In this document: positions 53,591 to 62,187 of the stretch, in pieces | Layout of the letters: each line of letters starts with the position of its first letter | Position numbering within the stretch: position 1 is the first letter of the stretch | Position numbers and translations under genes: made by a program | Assembly (NCBI RefSeq): GCF_000298315.2 | Contig: NZ_AEYE02000014.1 | Span: forward strand, 1-64,000 | Reading direction: 5' to 3' | Length of the DNA stretch: 64,000 nt | Origin: Rhizobium grahamii CCGE 502 | GTDB taxonomy: Bacteria > Pseudomonadota > Alphaproteobacteria > Rhizobiales > Rhizobiaceae | The notes under the pieces: model-generated | Database searches by the model: none | What the model was told of the DNA's origin: nothing | What the model saw: the letters and a program-made list of their open reading frames with translations, nothing else

Positions 53591-54385
53591 TCACACCGCA
53601 ATCGGCGCCTTGATGCTGGCGTCGGCCTCGTATCCGACCAACTCGAAATCCTCGAACTTGAAGCCGAAGATATCCTTCACATCGGGGTTGATCCGCATGA
53701 ACGGCAACGGCTTCGGCGTGCGGGTCAGTTGCAGCTTCGCCTGCTCGAAGTGGTTGTGATAGAGATGCGCATCGCCGAGCGTGTGCACGAAATCACCGAG
53801 CTTCAGGCCGGCCACCTGCGCAACCATCATCGTCAGCAATGCATACGAGGCAATATTGAAGGGCACCCCGAGGAAGATATCCGCGGAGCGCTGATAAAGC
53901 TGGCAGGAAAGCTTGCCGTCGGCGACGTAGAACTGGAACAGGCAATGGCATGGCGGAAGCGCCATATCATCGACCTCGGCAGGATTCCACGCAGAAACGA
54001 TATGGCGGCGCGAGTTCGGATTCTTGACGATGCCGGCAACGAGTTTAGCGATCTGATCTATATGGCCGCCATCTGGCGAAGGCCACGAGCGCCACTGCGC
54101 GCCATAGACTGGCCCCAGATCGCCATTCTCGTCCGCCCATTCATCCCAAATCGAAACGCCATTGTCCTTGAGGTAGCGGATATTGGTGTCGCCACGTAGG
54201 AACCAGAGCAACTCATGGATGATGGACCGCAGATGCAGCTTCTTTGTCGTAAGAACCGGAAAGCCTTCCTGCAGGTCGAACCGCATCTGATAGCCGAACA
54301 CAGAGCGCGTGCCTGTGCCGGTGCGATCGCCGCGATCGGTTCCGTGTTCCATCACATGCTTCAGAAGATCGAGATACTGCTTCAT
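53591..54385 (-). CDS. thyA: Thymidylate synthase
   Basis: A 264-residue ThyA of standard length. Conserved blocks are [20 protein letters not shown] at the start, [38 protein letters not shown] with the catalytic Cys in PPCHC (near residue 147), [19 protein letters not shown] and [14 protein letters not shown]. It makes dTMP from dUMP using methylene-tetrahydrofolate, whose product is recycled by FolA encoded next. Confidence 0.97.
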   Translation of the reverse strand: MKQYLDLLKHVMEHGTDRGDRTGTGTRSVFGYQMRFDLQEGFPVLTTKKLHLRSIIHELLWFLRGDTNIRYLKDNGVSIWDEWADENGDLGPVYGAQWRSWPSPDGGHIDQIAKLVAGIVKNPNSRRHIVSAWNPAEVDDMALPPCHCLFQFYVADGKLSCQLYQRSADIFLGVPFNIASYALLTMMVAQVAGLKLGDFVHTLGDAHLYHNHFEQAKLQLTRTPKPLPFMRINPDVKDIFGFKFEDFELVGYEADASIKAPIAV

Positions 54386-54512
54386 CGTTCGCCGCCGATT
54401 CCGTTCTCAACTTATTTAAGCGCTTCGCGCATCGAAACCAATCGTCGCGCGAGCTTTATCCCGACAAATCTCCGTCACGATCAGCGGCCACGTATCCATT
54501 CGCTGACTAGGA
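54386..54512. other. Region upstream of thyA, no gene seen
   Basis: Nothing beyond the expected thyA promoter was recognised here. Confidence 0.4.
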
Positions 54513-54690
54513 TCAGCCTATTGGCGATTTCACGTTCAATGCGAAGGTTGCCGACGTCTTTGATGACATGGTCAGCCGGTCCGTGCCGTACTGCGAGGAA
54601 ATGCAGAGGATCGCGAAGGACTATTCGACTGACTCCGCCGCGCTGCTGGCTGTTCTCCTGATCGAGATCTACCGGGTCGCGCGGGGGTGC
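54513..54690 (+). pseudogene. Relic of a CmoA-like SAM-dependent methyltransferase, N-terminal fragment
   Basis: Reading in one frame gives GDFTFNAKVADVFDDMVSRS, VPYCEEMQRIAKDYSTDSA, which matches the N-terminal region of the carboxy-SAM synthase/CmoA-type family (consensus GDFTFNxxVAxVFDDMVxRSVPxY). The frame is closed upstream by a TAG at 54510. After about 45 residues the similarity stops before the expected glycine-rich motif I and the sequence degenerates. No start codon with ribosome site is seen. It looks like a decayed, truncated gene. The family call rests on memory of the consensus. Confidence 0.5.
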
Positions 54691-54891
54691 AGCCGACGCC
54701 CTGCCGCCTCCCTACCAGTAGGAGCCGTGGCCGGGATCGTCAGGTACGCATACTGAAGAAGCGTGGCGCGCCTTCGGCGATCGGAAGGCGATCTCTTAGG
54801 TTGCCGAACATCCTTTCGCTTTCTGACCGGACCACACGGTTTTGTGACAACACCTCTTCCCATCCCTGACGGAAAACACTATATCACCCAT
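54691..54891. other. Region between the methyltransferase relic and the tmRNA gene
   Basis: No gene seen. It should contain the tmRNA promoter; TATATC at 54880-54885 is a plausible -10 element, with no clear -35. Confidence 0.4.
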
Positions 54892-55220
54892 GCCGGTCTT
54901 CGGGCCGGCTATGGCGATAAATGAGCGGTGTAATAAACCTATTGGACCCGGGGGCGGTACCCGGCGCCTCCACCAAAAACCGGCGGCCCAGAATGAGATG
55001 GCCGGCTTTTGATGGGGGCGAAACAGGATCGACAAGGGTGTAAAGATCGTCTTTTTGCTCGGCATTGTACCGCCGTTATCGGGCTAAAATTGTAGTTGCA
55101 AACGACAACTATGCGGAAGCTCGTCTCGCTGCTTAATCGCGGTGTGACACTTCAAATAAAGCCCTAGTGGTTCGCACCTCTAGGCGGGGTCCGAAGGCAC
55201 CTGGCAACAGAAGCCTTCAC
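54892..55220 (+). ncRNA. ssrA: tmRNA, circularly permuted two-piece form
   Basis: Acceptor piece about 54892-54975 comes first, ending TCCACCA. Coding piece about 55014-55220 begins GGGGGCGAAACAGGATCGAC. The acceptor stem pairs GGGGGCG (55014-55020) with CGCCTCC (54965-54971). The tag frame at 55098-55136 is GCA AAC GAC AAC TAT GCG GAA GCT CGT CTC GCT GCT TAA, encoding ANDNYAEARLAA. The order (3' piece upstream of 5' piece) is the alphaproteobacterial permutation; the spacer 54976-55013 is removed. Ends are estimated from hairpins. The tag recruits stalled proteins to ClpXP via SspB, whose gene is next. Confidence 0.93.
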
Positions 55221-55348
55221 CTTCTCCCTTGCGCGCAAATCATGTATGGTTTGGTCAAGCATGACTCGGCTCAGGCCTTTTCCAGGGCGTCTTGGCATGC
55301 CATACAGCCTTGGGAAACGAGTCCGAACCTAACGAAAGACAGGAAAGC

Positions 55349-55858
55349 ATGGGGCAGGATCACATCCGTTACGACATTCTGGCACAGGACGCACTGCGTG
55401 GCGTCATCCGCAAGGTATTGTCCGAAGTTGCCGCGACGGGCCGCCTGCCGGGCGAGCATCATTTCTTCATCACCTTCCTTACCGGCGCTCCGGGTGTTCG
55501 CATCTCGCAGCACCTGAAAGCAAAGTATCCGGAACAGATGACCATCGTCATCCAGCACCAGTTCTGGGAATTGAAGATCACTGAGACGACGTTCGAGATC
55601 GGCCTTTCCTTCTCTGATGTTCCGGAAAAGCTCTTCATTCCATTCAATGCGATCCGCGGCTTCTACGATCCCTCGGTGAACTTCGAGCTCGAATTCGACG
55701 TGCCTCTCGCCGACAGCGACGAGCTTCCCGCAGCAGAGATCACTGCTTATCCCGTGGCATCCGAGAAGTCGGAGGAAACGCCCGCCGCCAAAGCCGACGG
55801 CGAGGAAAAGAAGCCCGGTTCGGTCGTCTCGCTCGACGCCTTCCGAAAGAAGCAGTAA
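55349..55858 (+). CDS. sspB: SspB, ClpXP adaptor for ssrA-tagged proteins
   Basis: A 169-residue protein of the alphaproteobacterial SspB family. The folded domain is residues 1-120 (GQDHIRYDILAQDALRGVIR, HHFFITFLTGAPGVRISQHL, MTIVIQHQFWELKITE, FSDVPEKLFIPF), followed by a flexible acidic linker and a C-terminal ClpX-binding-type end (GSVVSLDAFRKK). ATG 55349 follows AGGAAAG. It lies 130 bases after ssrA, whose tag it recognises. A clear terminator follows. Confidence 0.93.
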   Translation: MGQDHIRYDILAQDALRGVIRKVLSEVAATGRLPGEHHFFITFLTGAPGVRISQHLKAKYPEQMTIVIQHQFWELKITETTFEIGLSFSDVPEKLFIPFNAIRGFYDPSVNFELEFDVPLADSDELPAAEITAYPVASEKSEETPAAKADGEEKKPGSVVSLDAFRKKQ

Positions 55859-55862
55859 AACC

Positions 55863-55887
55863 AAGGGAAGCAACTGCTTCCCTTTTT
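55863..55887 (+). terminator. Intrinsic terminator of sspB
   Basis: AAGGGAAGC (55863-55871) pairs with GCTTCCCTT (55876-55884) with loop AACT, followed by more T to 55886. Confidence 0.88.
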
Positions 55888-55908
55888 CAATTCCGATCGG
55901 GGCCAGCC

Positions 55909-56103
55909 GTGACCGCCGAAGTCGTCAATCTCCGCCAGTTCAAAAAGAAGCAGGCCCGCGCCGATAAGGAAAAGCAGGCCGAGCAAAACCGCATTTCCTT
56001 CGGCCGTACCAAGGTTGAGAAGCAGCTCACCAAGGCGCTCAACGAGAAAGCCGAACGCTCTCATCAGCAGGGCCACATCGAGAAATCCGACGACGATAAA
56101 TGA
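55909..56103 (+). CDS. DUF4169 family small protein
   Basis: A 64-residue, highly charged protein of the DUF4169 family (VVNLRQFKKKQARADKEKQA, FGRTKVEK), probably one long helix. Function unknown. GTG at 55909 is the only reasonable start; the ribosome site is weak (GGGG). It lies after the sspB terminator and before a ribbon-helix-helix gene, the common neighbourhood of this family in Rhizobiales. Confidence 0.85.
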   Translation: MTAEVVNLRQFKKKQARADKEKQAEQNRISFGRTKVEKQLTKALNEKAERSHQQGHIEKSDDDK

Positions 56104-56200
56104 CCATCCGGGAAAATGAAAAAGATCCCCGGATCAATCACTTGAACGGCTGTCCGGATTCAGATCATCAGCTGCTTGAATCGAATTCTGAAGCCTTGCG

Positions 56201-56416
56201 ATGATCCGCAAGCACTCGGCCACACTACACGGACACCGCACCAGCTTTTCTCTGGAAGACGAATTCTGGGCCGAGCTGAACAGGATTGCCAGGGCGCGCG
56301 ACATTCCACTCGCAGCTCTGATTTCCGACATTGATGATCAGCGTCAGCCCGAAAGCAACCTTTCTTCGGCCCTTCGTGTCTACGTCCTACATTGGTTGAA
56401 AGCCGAGGGGCCGTGA
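56201..56416 (+). CDS. Ribbon-helix-helix domain protein
   Basis: A 71-residue protein with an RHH_4-like domain. Segments are HSATLHGHRTSFSLEDEFWA, ELNRIARARDIPLAALISDI and NLSSALRVYVLHWLK. Such proteins may bind DNA, but the family is uncharacterised. No good ribosome site was seen at ATG 56201; it may be translationally linked to the gene upstream, 97 bases away. Confidence 0.8.
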   Translation: MIRKHSATLHGHRTSFSLEDEFWAELNRIARARDIPLAALISDIDDQRQPESNLSSALRVYVLHWLKAEGP

Positions 56417-56454
56417 GTTAGCACACAGCAACAATGGGATAGTCCCGCTGGACA

Positions 56455-56692
56455 ATGATAAAAACAGCGGATCAAGCGCTTGCCGTATTGGATATCGCAA
56501 AGGCACTCTTTGCGGAGACGTTGCTGCTGGTCTACCTGCGCGGATCGGCGGTCTCCAGCGGCCTTCAGCGTGCTGGCTTACGCTCGTGATGGATATCTTG
56601 GTCTGATTGATGACGATTGGGAGAGCCACCAAAGCAAAGCAAGTCAAACGGCAATCCACCTGGAGCAACGGGTGATCGAGCGTCTACAATGA
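56455..56692 (+). pseudogene. Relic of an AadA-like aminoglycoside nucleotidyltransferase
   Basis: From ATG 56455 one frame reads MIKTADQALAVLDIAKALFA, ETLLLVYLRGSAVSSGLQR, then ends at a TGA. The part VYLRGSAVSSGL matches the nucleotidyltransferase start (YLxGSAxxGGL) but the following SDxD is gone. A second frame then gives LAYARDGYLGLIDDDWESHQ and AIHLEQRVIERLQ, resembling the C-terminus of AadA proteins. The middle, about 170 residues, is missing. It is therefore a gene with an internal deletion. Identity is by pattern only. Confidence 0.5.
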
Positions 56693-56738
56693 CAACGCGC
56701 TCGAATCTACGGTGATTTCCCTGATGTGGCCGCCGCAA

Positions 56739-59700
56739 TTACTGCGGCATCTGCACACCGGGCAACCCCGGTACAGGTTCGAAGTTGAGCGAGTTTTCTG
56801 GGGGAACGGAAAGCTGCTCCTGTGCGCGTCGCGCCGCATCCGCGGCGGCCTTTTCTTCCGCCGCCTTCACGCGTGCTGCTGCATCGGCTTTCGCCTTTGC
56901 CTCCGCCTCAGCCTTTGCTTTCGCTTCGGCCGCTTGCCTCTCACGCTCTGCCTGGGCGGCCGCCAGATCTCTTAAACGCTGCTCTTCGGCCTGCTGCTGC
57001 GCTTCGAAGGCTGCGGCCTTTTGGCGTTCCAGATCATTGAACTTGAAGAGAGCAACTTCGCGGCGCAGTCGCTGCTTTTCCAGCACGTTTGACTGCAGGC
57101 GCTCGACGCGCCGGCGCTCACGCTCGAAGGCACGCAAGGACAGGAAGCCGGTGATATCGGTGACGTCCATGGTTCGGCCAGGCGACGCGAGCAGCCCCGA
57201 AAAGTCCAGACGGATCGCAGGTTCGGCACCTGGAAGCACCTCACCGCCTGGATTGAGCGCAATGTTGAGTGATGCATTGATACGCTCTTGCGGCAGGTCG
57301 ATCTGGCCGTTGCCAACCACCTTCGCCTGATCGGTCGTCACGCTGACGTTCTGAAAGCGCAGCACACCATCTGTCACGTTGAACGGGATGGCAGTCGGCG
57401 GCAGCTTCGCTTCGCCGTTGTTGAGCAAGGTCTCGACGATCGGATGGACCTTGCCGGCATTCAGCTGATCCTGCATCGGATCGGTGGCTGCCAGCAATGG
57501 CGCCAACATCCCAAGATTGAGCCCGCGAACGCTCGTTTCGCCGAGCCGAAGCTCTCCGGAGCCGTTCAGCGAACCGGCGATATCCTTCATGGATTTGCCG
57601 GACGCTTCCATGGAGAGCCCCAGTCCGAACTTGCCGCTGGCCACGGGCGCGCCGTCGCGCGGCCACACCACAGCGGCAAGGTCCGCGTTCGCCAGCGCCA
57701 GCTTCGTCTGGAAGAAGCCCGTCCCATTGGCATTGGTAAAGAGGAGACTGCCGTCGAGGCTGCCGCCGTCCCATGCGCCCTTGATGTTGTTCAATTGTAG
57801 TTCGTCGCCCTTGTACGCCACATCAGATGTGAAATCCGAAATAGCGCCCGACCAGCCTGGCCAGAATTCTTTGGCGGAGAGCTTGAGGCTGACGTCCATG
57901 TCCTTGAAGACCGGCAAGCCGAGCCCCCCCGCTGACAGGTTGCCGGTCGCCGCATCCGTCATTGGCCCGTAGATGGCTTCCCCGAGCCAGGCGGCATCAG
58001 CCTTTGAAAGCGCCAATGCGCCGCTTGCCGTGGTCTTCTCGGCCTTGCGGTCAACTGTTAGCGCGCCGCTGAACTCGTTGTCGGCGGCATGGCCGGCCAC
58101 GTCAGAAAGAGCAATCTTGTCATCGTCGATCGTCGCGTTTGTCGTCAACTTGAACGGCAAGCCCGTACCCATTTGCGGGACAGCGATGCCGTTCATGACA
58201 AGGTACGGATCGAGGTCCGCGCTCTCCAGCGAAACCGCAAGCTGTCCATTCATGAAGGTTTGCGGGCGAACGTCGACCTTACCGCCCGCGGTAAACGAGG
58301 TGCGGTCGGTGGCAAACGTCAGCTGCGCGTCAGCAGGCTCCGTTCCCTCCGCCTGCACCTTGAGGGTCATACGCCCGTTGGCGTCGGCTTCAACCGGCAA
58401 CGGATCAAGGCCGGCCTGCCCGAACAGGATGGAGGTGACGCTGTTCTCGAGCGTCGCCTCCAGGCTGGTAGTACCCTTGCCTGTCAGCGCCAGAAGGTCC
58501 GACATGCGGTAGTCGAGGTTGACGCGGCTGCCATTGCTCACGCCAGCCAATGTCAGGGTCAGACCATCGCCCTCCTCCCCGCCAAGTGTCAGGGCACCAC
58601 GCAAGGCAGTATTCGTGTACCACGCGGCATTGCGCACGAGCCGATCCATGACCGGGTGCTGCGGGAGGTGTTGCTTGAGCATGGTGAAGAAGGAGCCCGG
58701 ATCGGCTGATTTGAAGGTGATTTCCCCCGAGCCCTTGTAATCGAGCAGCGACCCCTCGGCGCGACCGGTCGCAGTCACCTCGGCCCCTGCCAGGTTCTTC
58801 ACAGCAAGTTTCTCGACCGCCAAAGCGCCATCGGCAATTGTAAAGTTTGTCTCGACATCGGCCGCTTCGACGCCGAAGGCGGTGAATTTGTCGGCCTTCA
58901 GCCGTGCCGTGATTTTGTGATCAAGCACATTGTCGCCTGCGTCCTGACCGGTAAGCAATCCTGTCAGCGCACGCAGCGCATCCAGATCGAGCGCGTCGCC
59001 GGCAAGCGCGACATTCAGCGTCGGGGTCTGATTGGCCGCAGCCTGGCGATCCAGCCTGCCCTTAAGCGTCGCCTGCCCGACGGCAATCTCCAGGTTGTCG
59101 AACGTCTGGCGGTCGTGGGTGAGGCTGACATCGGCGGAAAAACCCGCTTGCCTCAGCTGGCGGATCGCCGGATCGACAGAACCGGCAAGCCAGGCCGCAA
59201 GACCTGTGGGCTGATTGGACGCCACTGTCATCTGCCCAACGAAGGACGGCTGTCCTTGCAGATTGAGCTTGCCTTGGCCTTCGACCTGCGTGCGACCGGG
59301 AAGCGTGCCAACCGCATTGTCGATCGTCCAGCCGCTGCCAGCGGGCTGGACATCGAGCTGAATGTCGCGGATCGTCGTGTCGCCAGCAACGATAGCCGGC
59401 AAGCGAACGCTCGCCTTCCCTGGCACCTGCGGTACCGGCACCTGTGAAACGATCTGGATCAGCGCGTTCAATCGCTGTCGCGCTGAGAGGCCGGCATCGC
59501 GGGTCGTCTTGCCGTTCGCGCCCTGATTGCCGATGCGATTGACATCGATCTGCTGGCCGTTTGCGATCAGCAGGAACTGCGGCTTGCTTCCCGTATCGAG
59601 CGTCGCCTCGCCGGTGACGACATAGGGATCGTCTGTCGCCCCGACCTCCAGCCGATATTCCGGTATCCGGACGCTCTCGTTGGTAAGTTCGAACTTTCCC

Positions 59701-60485
59701 TTTAGGCGTGGAGGCAGATCGCCCTTGGCGGTCTTCTTGCCATCCCGGTTCTCAATCGAAGCCGATACCGTTCCCTGATAGTTCGGCCGGCGATCGACGA
59801 GCTTCAGCTCTCCGTCGAGATCGACCGTCACCGGCTGCTTGTCGGGCTGCAGCCGCGTCCGCATCCGCAGGATTCCGTTCTCGTCCGGCTGATTGCTGGC
59901 GATCGTGAAGTTGCCATGCGCGCCATCGAGGGCCGCATCACCTTCGATCCGCCATGGACCGGCAAGCGACTTGGCCGACATTTCGGCATTCAGGCCGGTA
60001 ACGTGCCTTGTGCGTCCGGACTGGTCGTCGATAAATTGAACATCGCCGCCGCTGACATGGACGTTCTCAAGAACAACCGTCCTGGCCGGAATTTCGGGCT
60101 GGCTGCCGCGTGTCCAGTCGAGCGTGCCGTCTTTCAGCAGCCGCAGCTTTACCTTCGGGTTGACCACGCGCATGTCGAAGATCAACGCCTCGCCGGAGAG
60201 GAACGGCGCGAGTTCGGCATCCATCGAAAACTGCTCGACCTGCACAAGCGGCGACCCGTCGAGTTCCTGCCCGACGCGCACGTCATGCAGTGTCACCGAT
60301 GGAAACGGCAGCAGGCGCGCATCCACCGCACCGTGGACGACGACTTTCTTGCCGATGATCCGACTTGCTTGATCCTCGAAATTCTTTCGGAAGTCCGTCC
60401 AGTCGATAAACAATGGCGCCAGCAGCGCCACGAACAGCGCTACGACAATCACTCCGCCTAGAAAGACGAGGAACCGGCCTACCAA
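56739..60485 (-). CDS. AsmA family protein
   Basis: A 1248-residue envelope protein. It starts with one membrane helix (FLVFLGGVIVVALFVALLAP), then DWTDFRKNFEDQASRIIGKK, the AsmA N-terminal signature, a long beta-rich repeat region (typical of AsmA/TamB-like lipid-transfer or outer-membrane assembly proteins), and the AsmA C-terminal region around residues 990-1115 (SGELRLGETSVRGLNLGML, INASLNIALNPGG). The last 110 residues form a charged coiled coil (KAKAEAEAKAKADAAARVKA). Start is TTG at 60485 with GGAGA upstream. Function in lipid homeostasis is inferred from the family. Confidence 0.88.
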   Translation of the reverse strand: MVGRFLVFLGGVIVVALFVALLAPLFIDWTDFRKNFEDQASRIIGKKVVVHGAVDARLLPFPSVTLHDVRVGQELDGSPLVQVEQFSMDAELAPFLSGEALIFDMRVVNPKVKLRLLKDGTLDWTRGSQPEIPARTVVLENVHVSGGDVQFIDDQSGRTRHVTGLNAEMSAKSLAGPWRIEGDAALDGAHGNFTIASNQPDENGILRMRTRLQPDKQPVTVDLDGELKLVDRRPNYQGTVSASIENRDGKKTAKGDLPPRLKGKFELTNESVRIPEYRLEVGATDDPYVVTGEATLDTGSKPQFLLIANGQQIDVNRIGNQGANGKTTRDAGLSARQRLNALIQIVSQVPVPQVPGKASVRLPAIVAGDTTIRDIQLDVQPAGSGWTIDNAVGTLPGRTQVEGQGKLNLQGQPSFVGQMTVASNQPTGLAAWLAGSVDPAIRQLRQAGFSADVSLTHDRQTFDNLEIAVGQATLKGRLDRQAAANQTPTLNVALAGDALDLDALRALTGLLTGQDAGDNVLDHKITARLKADKFTAFGVEAADVETNFTIADGALAVEKLAVKNLAGAEVTATGRAEGSLLDYKGSGEITFKSADPGSFFTMLKQHLPQHPVMDRLVRNAAWYTNTALRGALTLGGEEGDGLTLTLAGVSNGSRVNLDYRMSDLLALTGKGTTSLEATLENSVTSILFGQAGLDPLPVEADANGRMTLKVQAEGTEPADAQLTFATDRTSFTAGGKVDVRPQTFMNGQLAVSLESADLDPYLVMNGIAVPQMGTGLPFKLTTNATIDDDKIALSDVAGHAADNEFSGALTVDRKAEKTTASGALALSKADAAWLGEAIYGPMTDAATGNLSAGGLGLPVFKDMDVSLKLSAKEFWPGWSGAISDFTSDVAYKGDELQLNNIKGAWDGGSLDGSLLFTNANGTGFFQTKLALANADLAAVVWPRDGAPVASGKFGLGLSMEASGKSMKDIAGSLNGSGELRLGETSVRGLNLGMLAPLLAATDPMQDQLNAGKVHPIVETLLNNGEAKLPPTAIPFNVTDGVLRFQNVSVTTDQAKVVGNGQIDLPQERINASLNIALNPGGEVLPGAEPAIRLDFSGLLASPGRTMDVTDITGFLSLRAFERERRRVERLQSNVLEKQRLRREVALFKFNDLERQKAAAFEAQQQAEEQRLRDLAAAQAERERQAAEAKAKAEAEAKAKADAAARVKAAEEKAAADAARRAQEQLSVPPENSLNFEPVPGLPGVQMPQ

Positions 60486-60668
60486 CTCAACAATTCTCCA
60501 TTTGGGAATCCATCGCGGACACTAGAGCATCATACCGAAAGCTGTGAAGCCGCTTTCCGGCAACATCGTGCTCTATTTACTTGATTCCGAGATGAATTCT
60601 CCTCATGCCCGGTTATTTGCCTCTCGGTCGGTCTCGTCTGGTAGACAAGCGCAACAGAGTGTTCGTTT

Positions 60669-62081
60669 TCAGGCAATATGGAATATCTTTCCGGGATTGA
60701 AGATATCGTCCGGATCGAGCGCCTTCTTGACCTGCCGCATGAGGTCGACCGTGCCACCAAGCTCCTCTTCGAGGAACGCCATCTTGCCTTGGCCGATGCC
60801 GTGTTCGCCGGTGCAGGTGCCGTCCATCGCCAAAGCGCGCGCATTGAGCCTGCCGACAAAGGTCTCAGCGACAGCAATACCTTCGTCGGTCTTGTCGTCG
60901 AACAACAGGAGCACATGGAAATTCCCATCGCCGGCATGTCCGACGATCATCGCCAACAGGCCATGTTCCTCTATATCGGCCTGCGTCTCGCCGATGCAAT
61001 CGGCAAGACGGGAAATCGGCACGCAGACATCCGTCGAGAGCGCAGCCATCTCAGGCGCCAGCGCACGCGATGCCCAATAAGCATCGTGCCTTGCCTTCCA
61101 GAGCCTGCTGCGCTCCTCGGCGTTGACCGTCCATGAAAACGCGCCACCCCCGCATTCGGAGGCGATCTCGGCAAACTGTTCCGATTGCAGGGCAACGGTC
61201 TCATCCGTGCCATGAAATTCGAGGAAGAGCGTCGGCTTCTCCTCGTAATTCAGCTTCGAATAGGCATTGCAGGCGCGAATTTGCAAGGCATCCAAAAGTT
61301 CGATGCGGGCGACGGGAATGCCCATCTGGATGGTCATGATGACGGCGTCGCAGGCGGCTCGAATGGTCGGAAAGGCACAAACGCCACCGCCGATCTTCTG
61401 CGGGATGCCCTGCAGCCTCAACGTCACCGACGTCAATATGCCAAGCGTGCCTTCCGCGCCGACGAACAGCCGGGTCATGTCGTAGCCGGCGGACGACTTG
61501 CGTGCACGTCGCGCAGTGCGGACTTCCTCGCCATTTGCTGTCACCGCCGTGACAGCGAGCACATTGTCCTTCATCGTGCCGTAACGCACGGCATTTGTTC
61601 CGGAGGCCCGCGTGGAAGTCATGCCACCGATCGAAGCGTTTGCTCCGGGATCGATTGGAAAGAACAGACCAGTATCACGGAGATAAGTGTTCAATTCCTC
61701 ACGCGTCACACCGGGCTCGACGGTGCAGTCAAGATCTTCAGCATTGACTTCAAGAATCCGATTCATTCGGCTGAAATCGATCGATATACCGCCATTCGGC
61801 GCATTGACCTGCCCTTCCAGCGACGAGCCAGTGCCGAAGCCAATGACCGGCACCTTGTGCTCGGCGCAAATCTTGACCGCAGCCTTCACATCGTCGGCAC
61901 TCTCTGCAAAGAGCACGCCATCGGGCAGCTGAGCCGGGATGTAGGTAGTGGTATGCGCGTGCTGTGCGCGGAACGCCTCGCCGGTCTGGAAGCGCTCACC
62001 GAAGCTCTGTTTCAGAATACCAAGAACGGCGGCGATGCCTACCTCGTTGCGTGTTCCGGATTTTGCATCTTTGAGCGCCAT
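60669..62081 (-). CDS. FAD-linked oxidase, D-lactate/glycolate dehydrogenase type
   Basis: A 470-residue flavoprotein of the FAD_binding_4/GlcD family. FAD-binding PP-loop: VPVIGFGTGSSLEGQV (near residue 80), FPIDPGANASIGGMTSTRAS near 145, RTARRARKSSAGYDMTRLF near 190, GAEGTLGILTSVTLRL near 212. C-terminal oxidase domain: VGHAGDGNFHVLLLF near 380 and GTCTGEHGIGQGKM near 420. Likely cytochrome-linked D-lactate dehydrogenase. ATG 62081 is chosen because GGAG (62091-62094) is well placed; a TTG 51 bases upstream has no ribosome site. Confidence 0.88.
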   Translation of the reverse strand: MALKDAKSGTRNEVGIAAVLGILKQSFGERFQTGEAFRAQHAHTTTYIPAQLPDGVLFAESADDVKAAVKICAEHKVPVIGFGTGSSLEGQVNAPNGGISIDFSRMNRILEVNAEDLDCTVEPGVTREELNTYLRDTGLFFPIDPGANASIGGMTSTRASGTNAVRYGTMKDNVLAVTAVTANGEEVRTARRARKSSAGYDMTRLFVGAEGTLGILTSVTLRLQGIPQKIGGGVCAFPTIRAACDAVIMTIQMGIPVARIELLDALQIRACNAYSKLNYEEKPTLFLEFHGTDETVALQSEQFAEIASECGGGAFSWTVNAEERSRLWKARHDAYWASRALAPEMAALSTDVCVPISRLADCIGETQADIEEHGLLAMIVGHAGDGNFHVLLLFDDKTDEGIAVAETFVGRLNARALAMDGTCTGEHGIGQGKMAFLEEELGGTVDLMRQVKKALDPDDIFNPGKIFHIA

Positions 62082-62187
62082 CTCTTTGATCTCCTTCACC
62101 TTCACACCCGGAGGCAGGTTGGTATGAGACAAGAGATGGCGCCTGTCTAGTGCATGGTCGGGGAGAACCGTCCCCTATCGTGCGCCC

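Noticed and set aside
54215-54661. 148-residue frame overlapping the thyA 5' end and the methyltransferase relic
   Set aside because: It is in a different frame from the recognisable relic and antisense to thyA in its first part.
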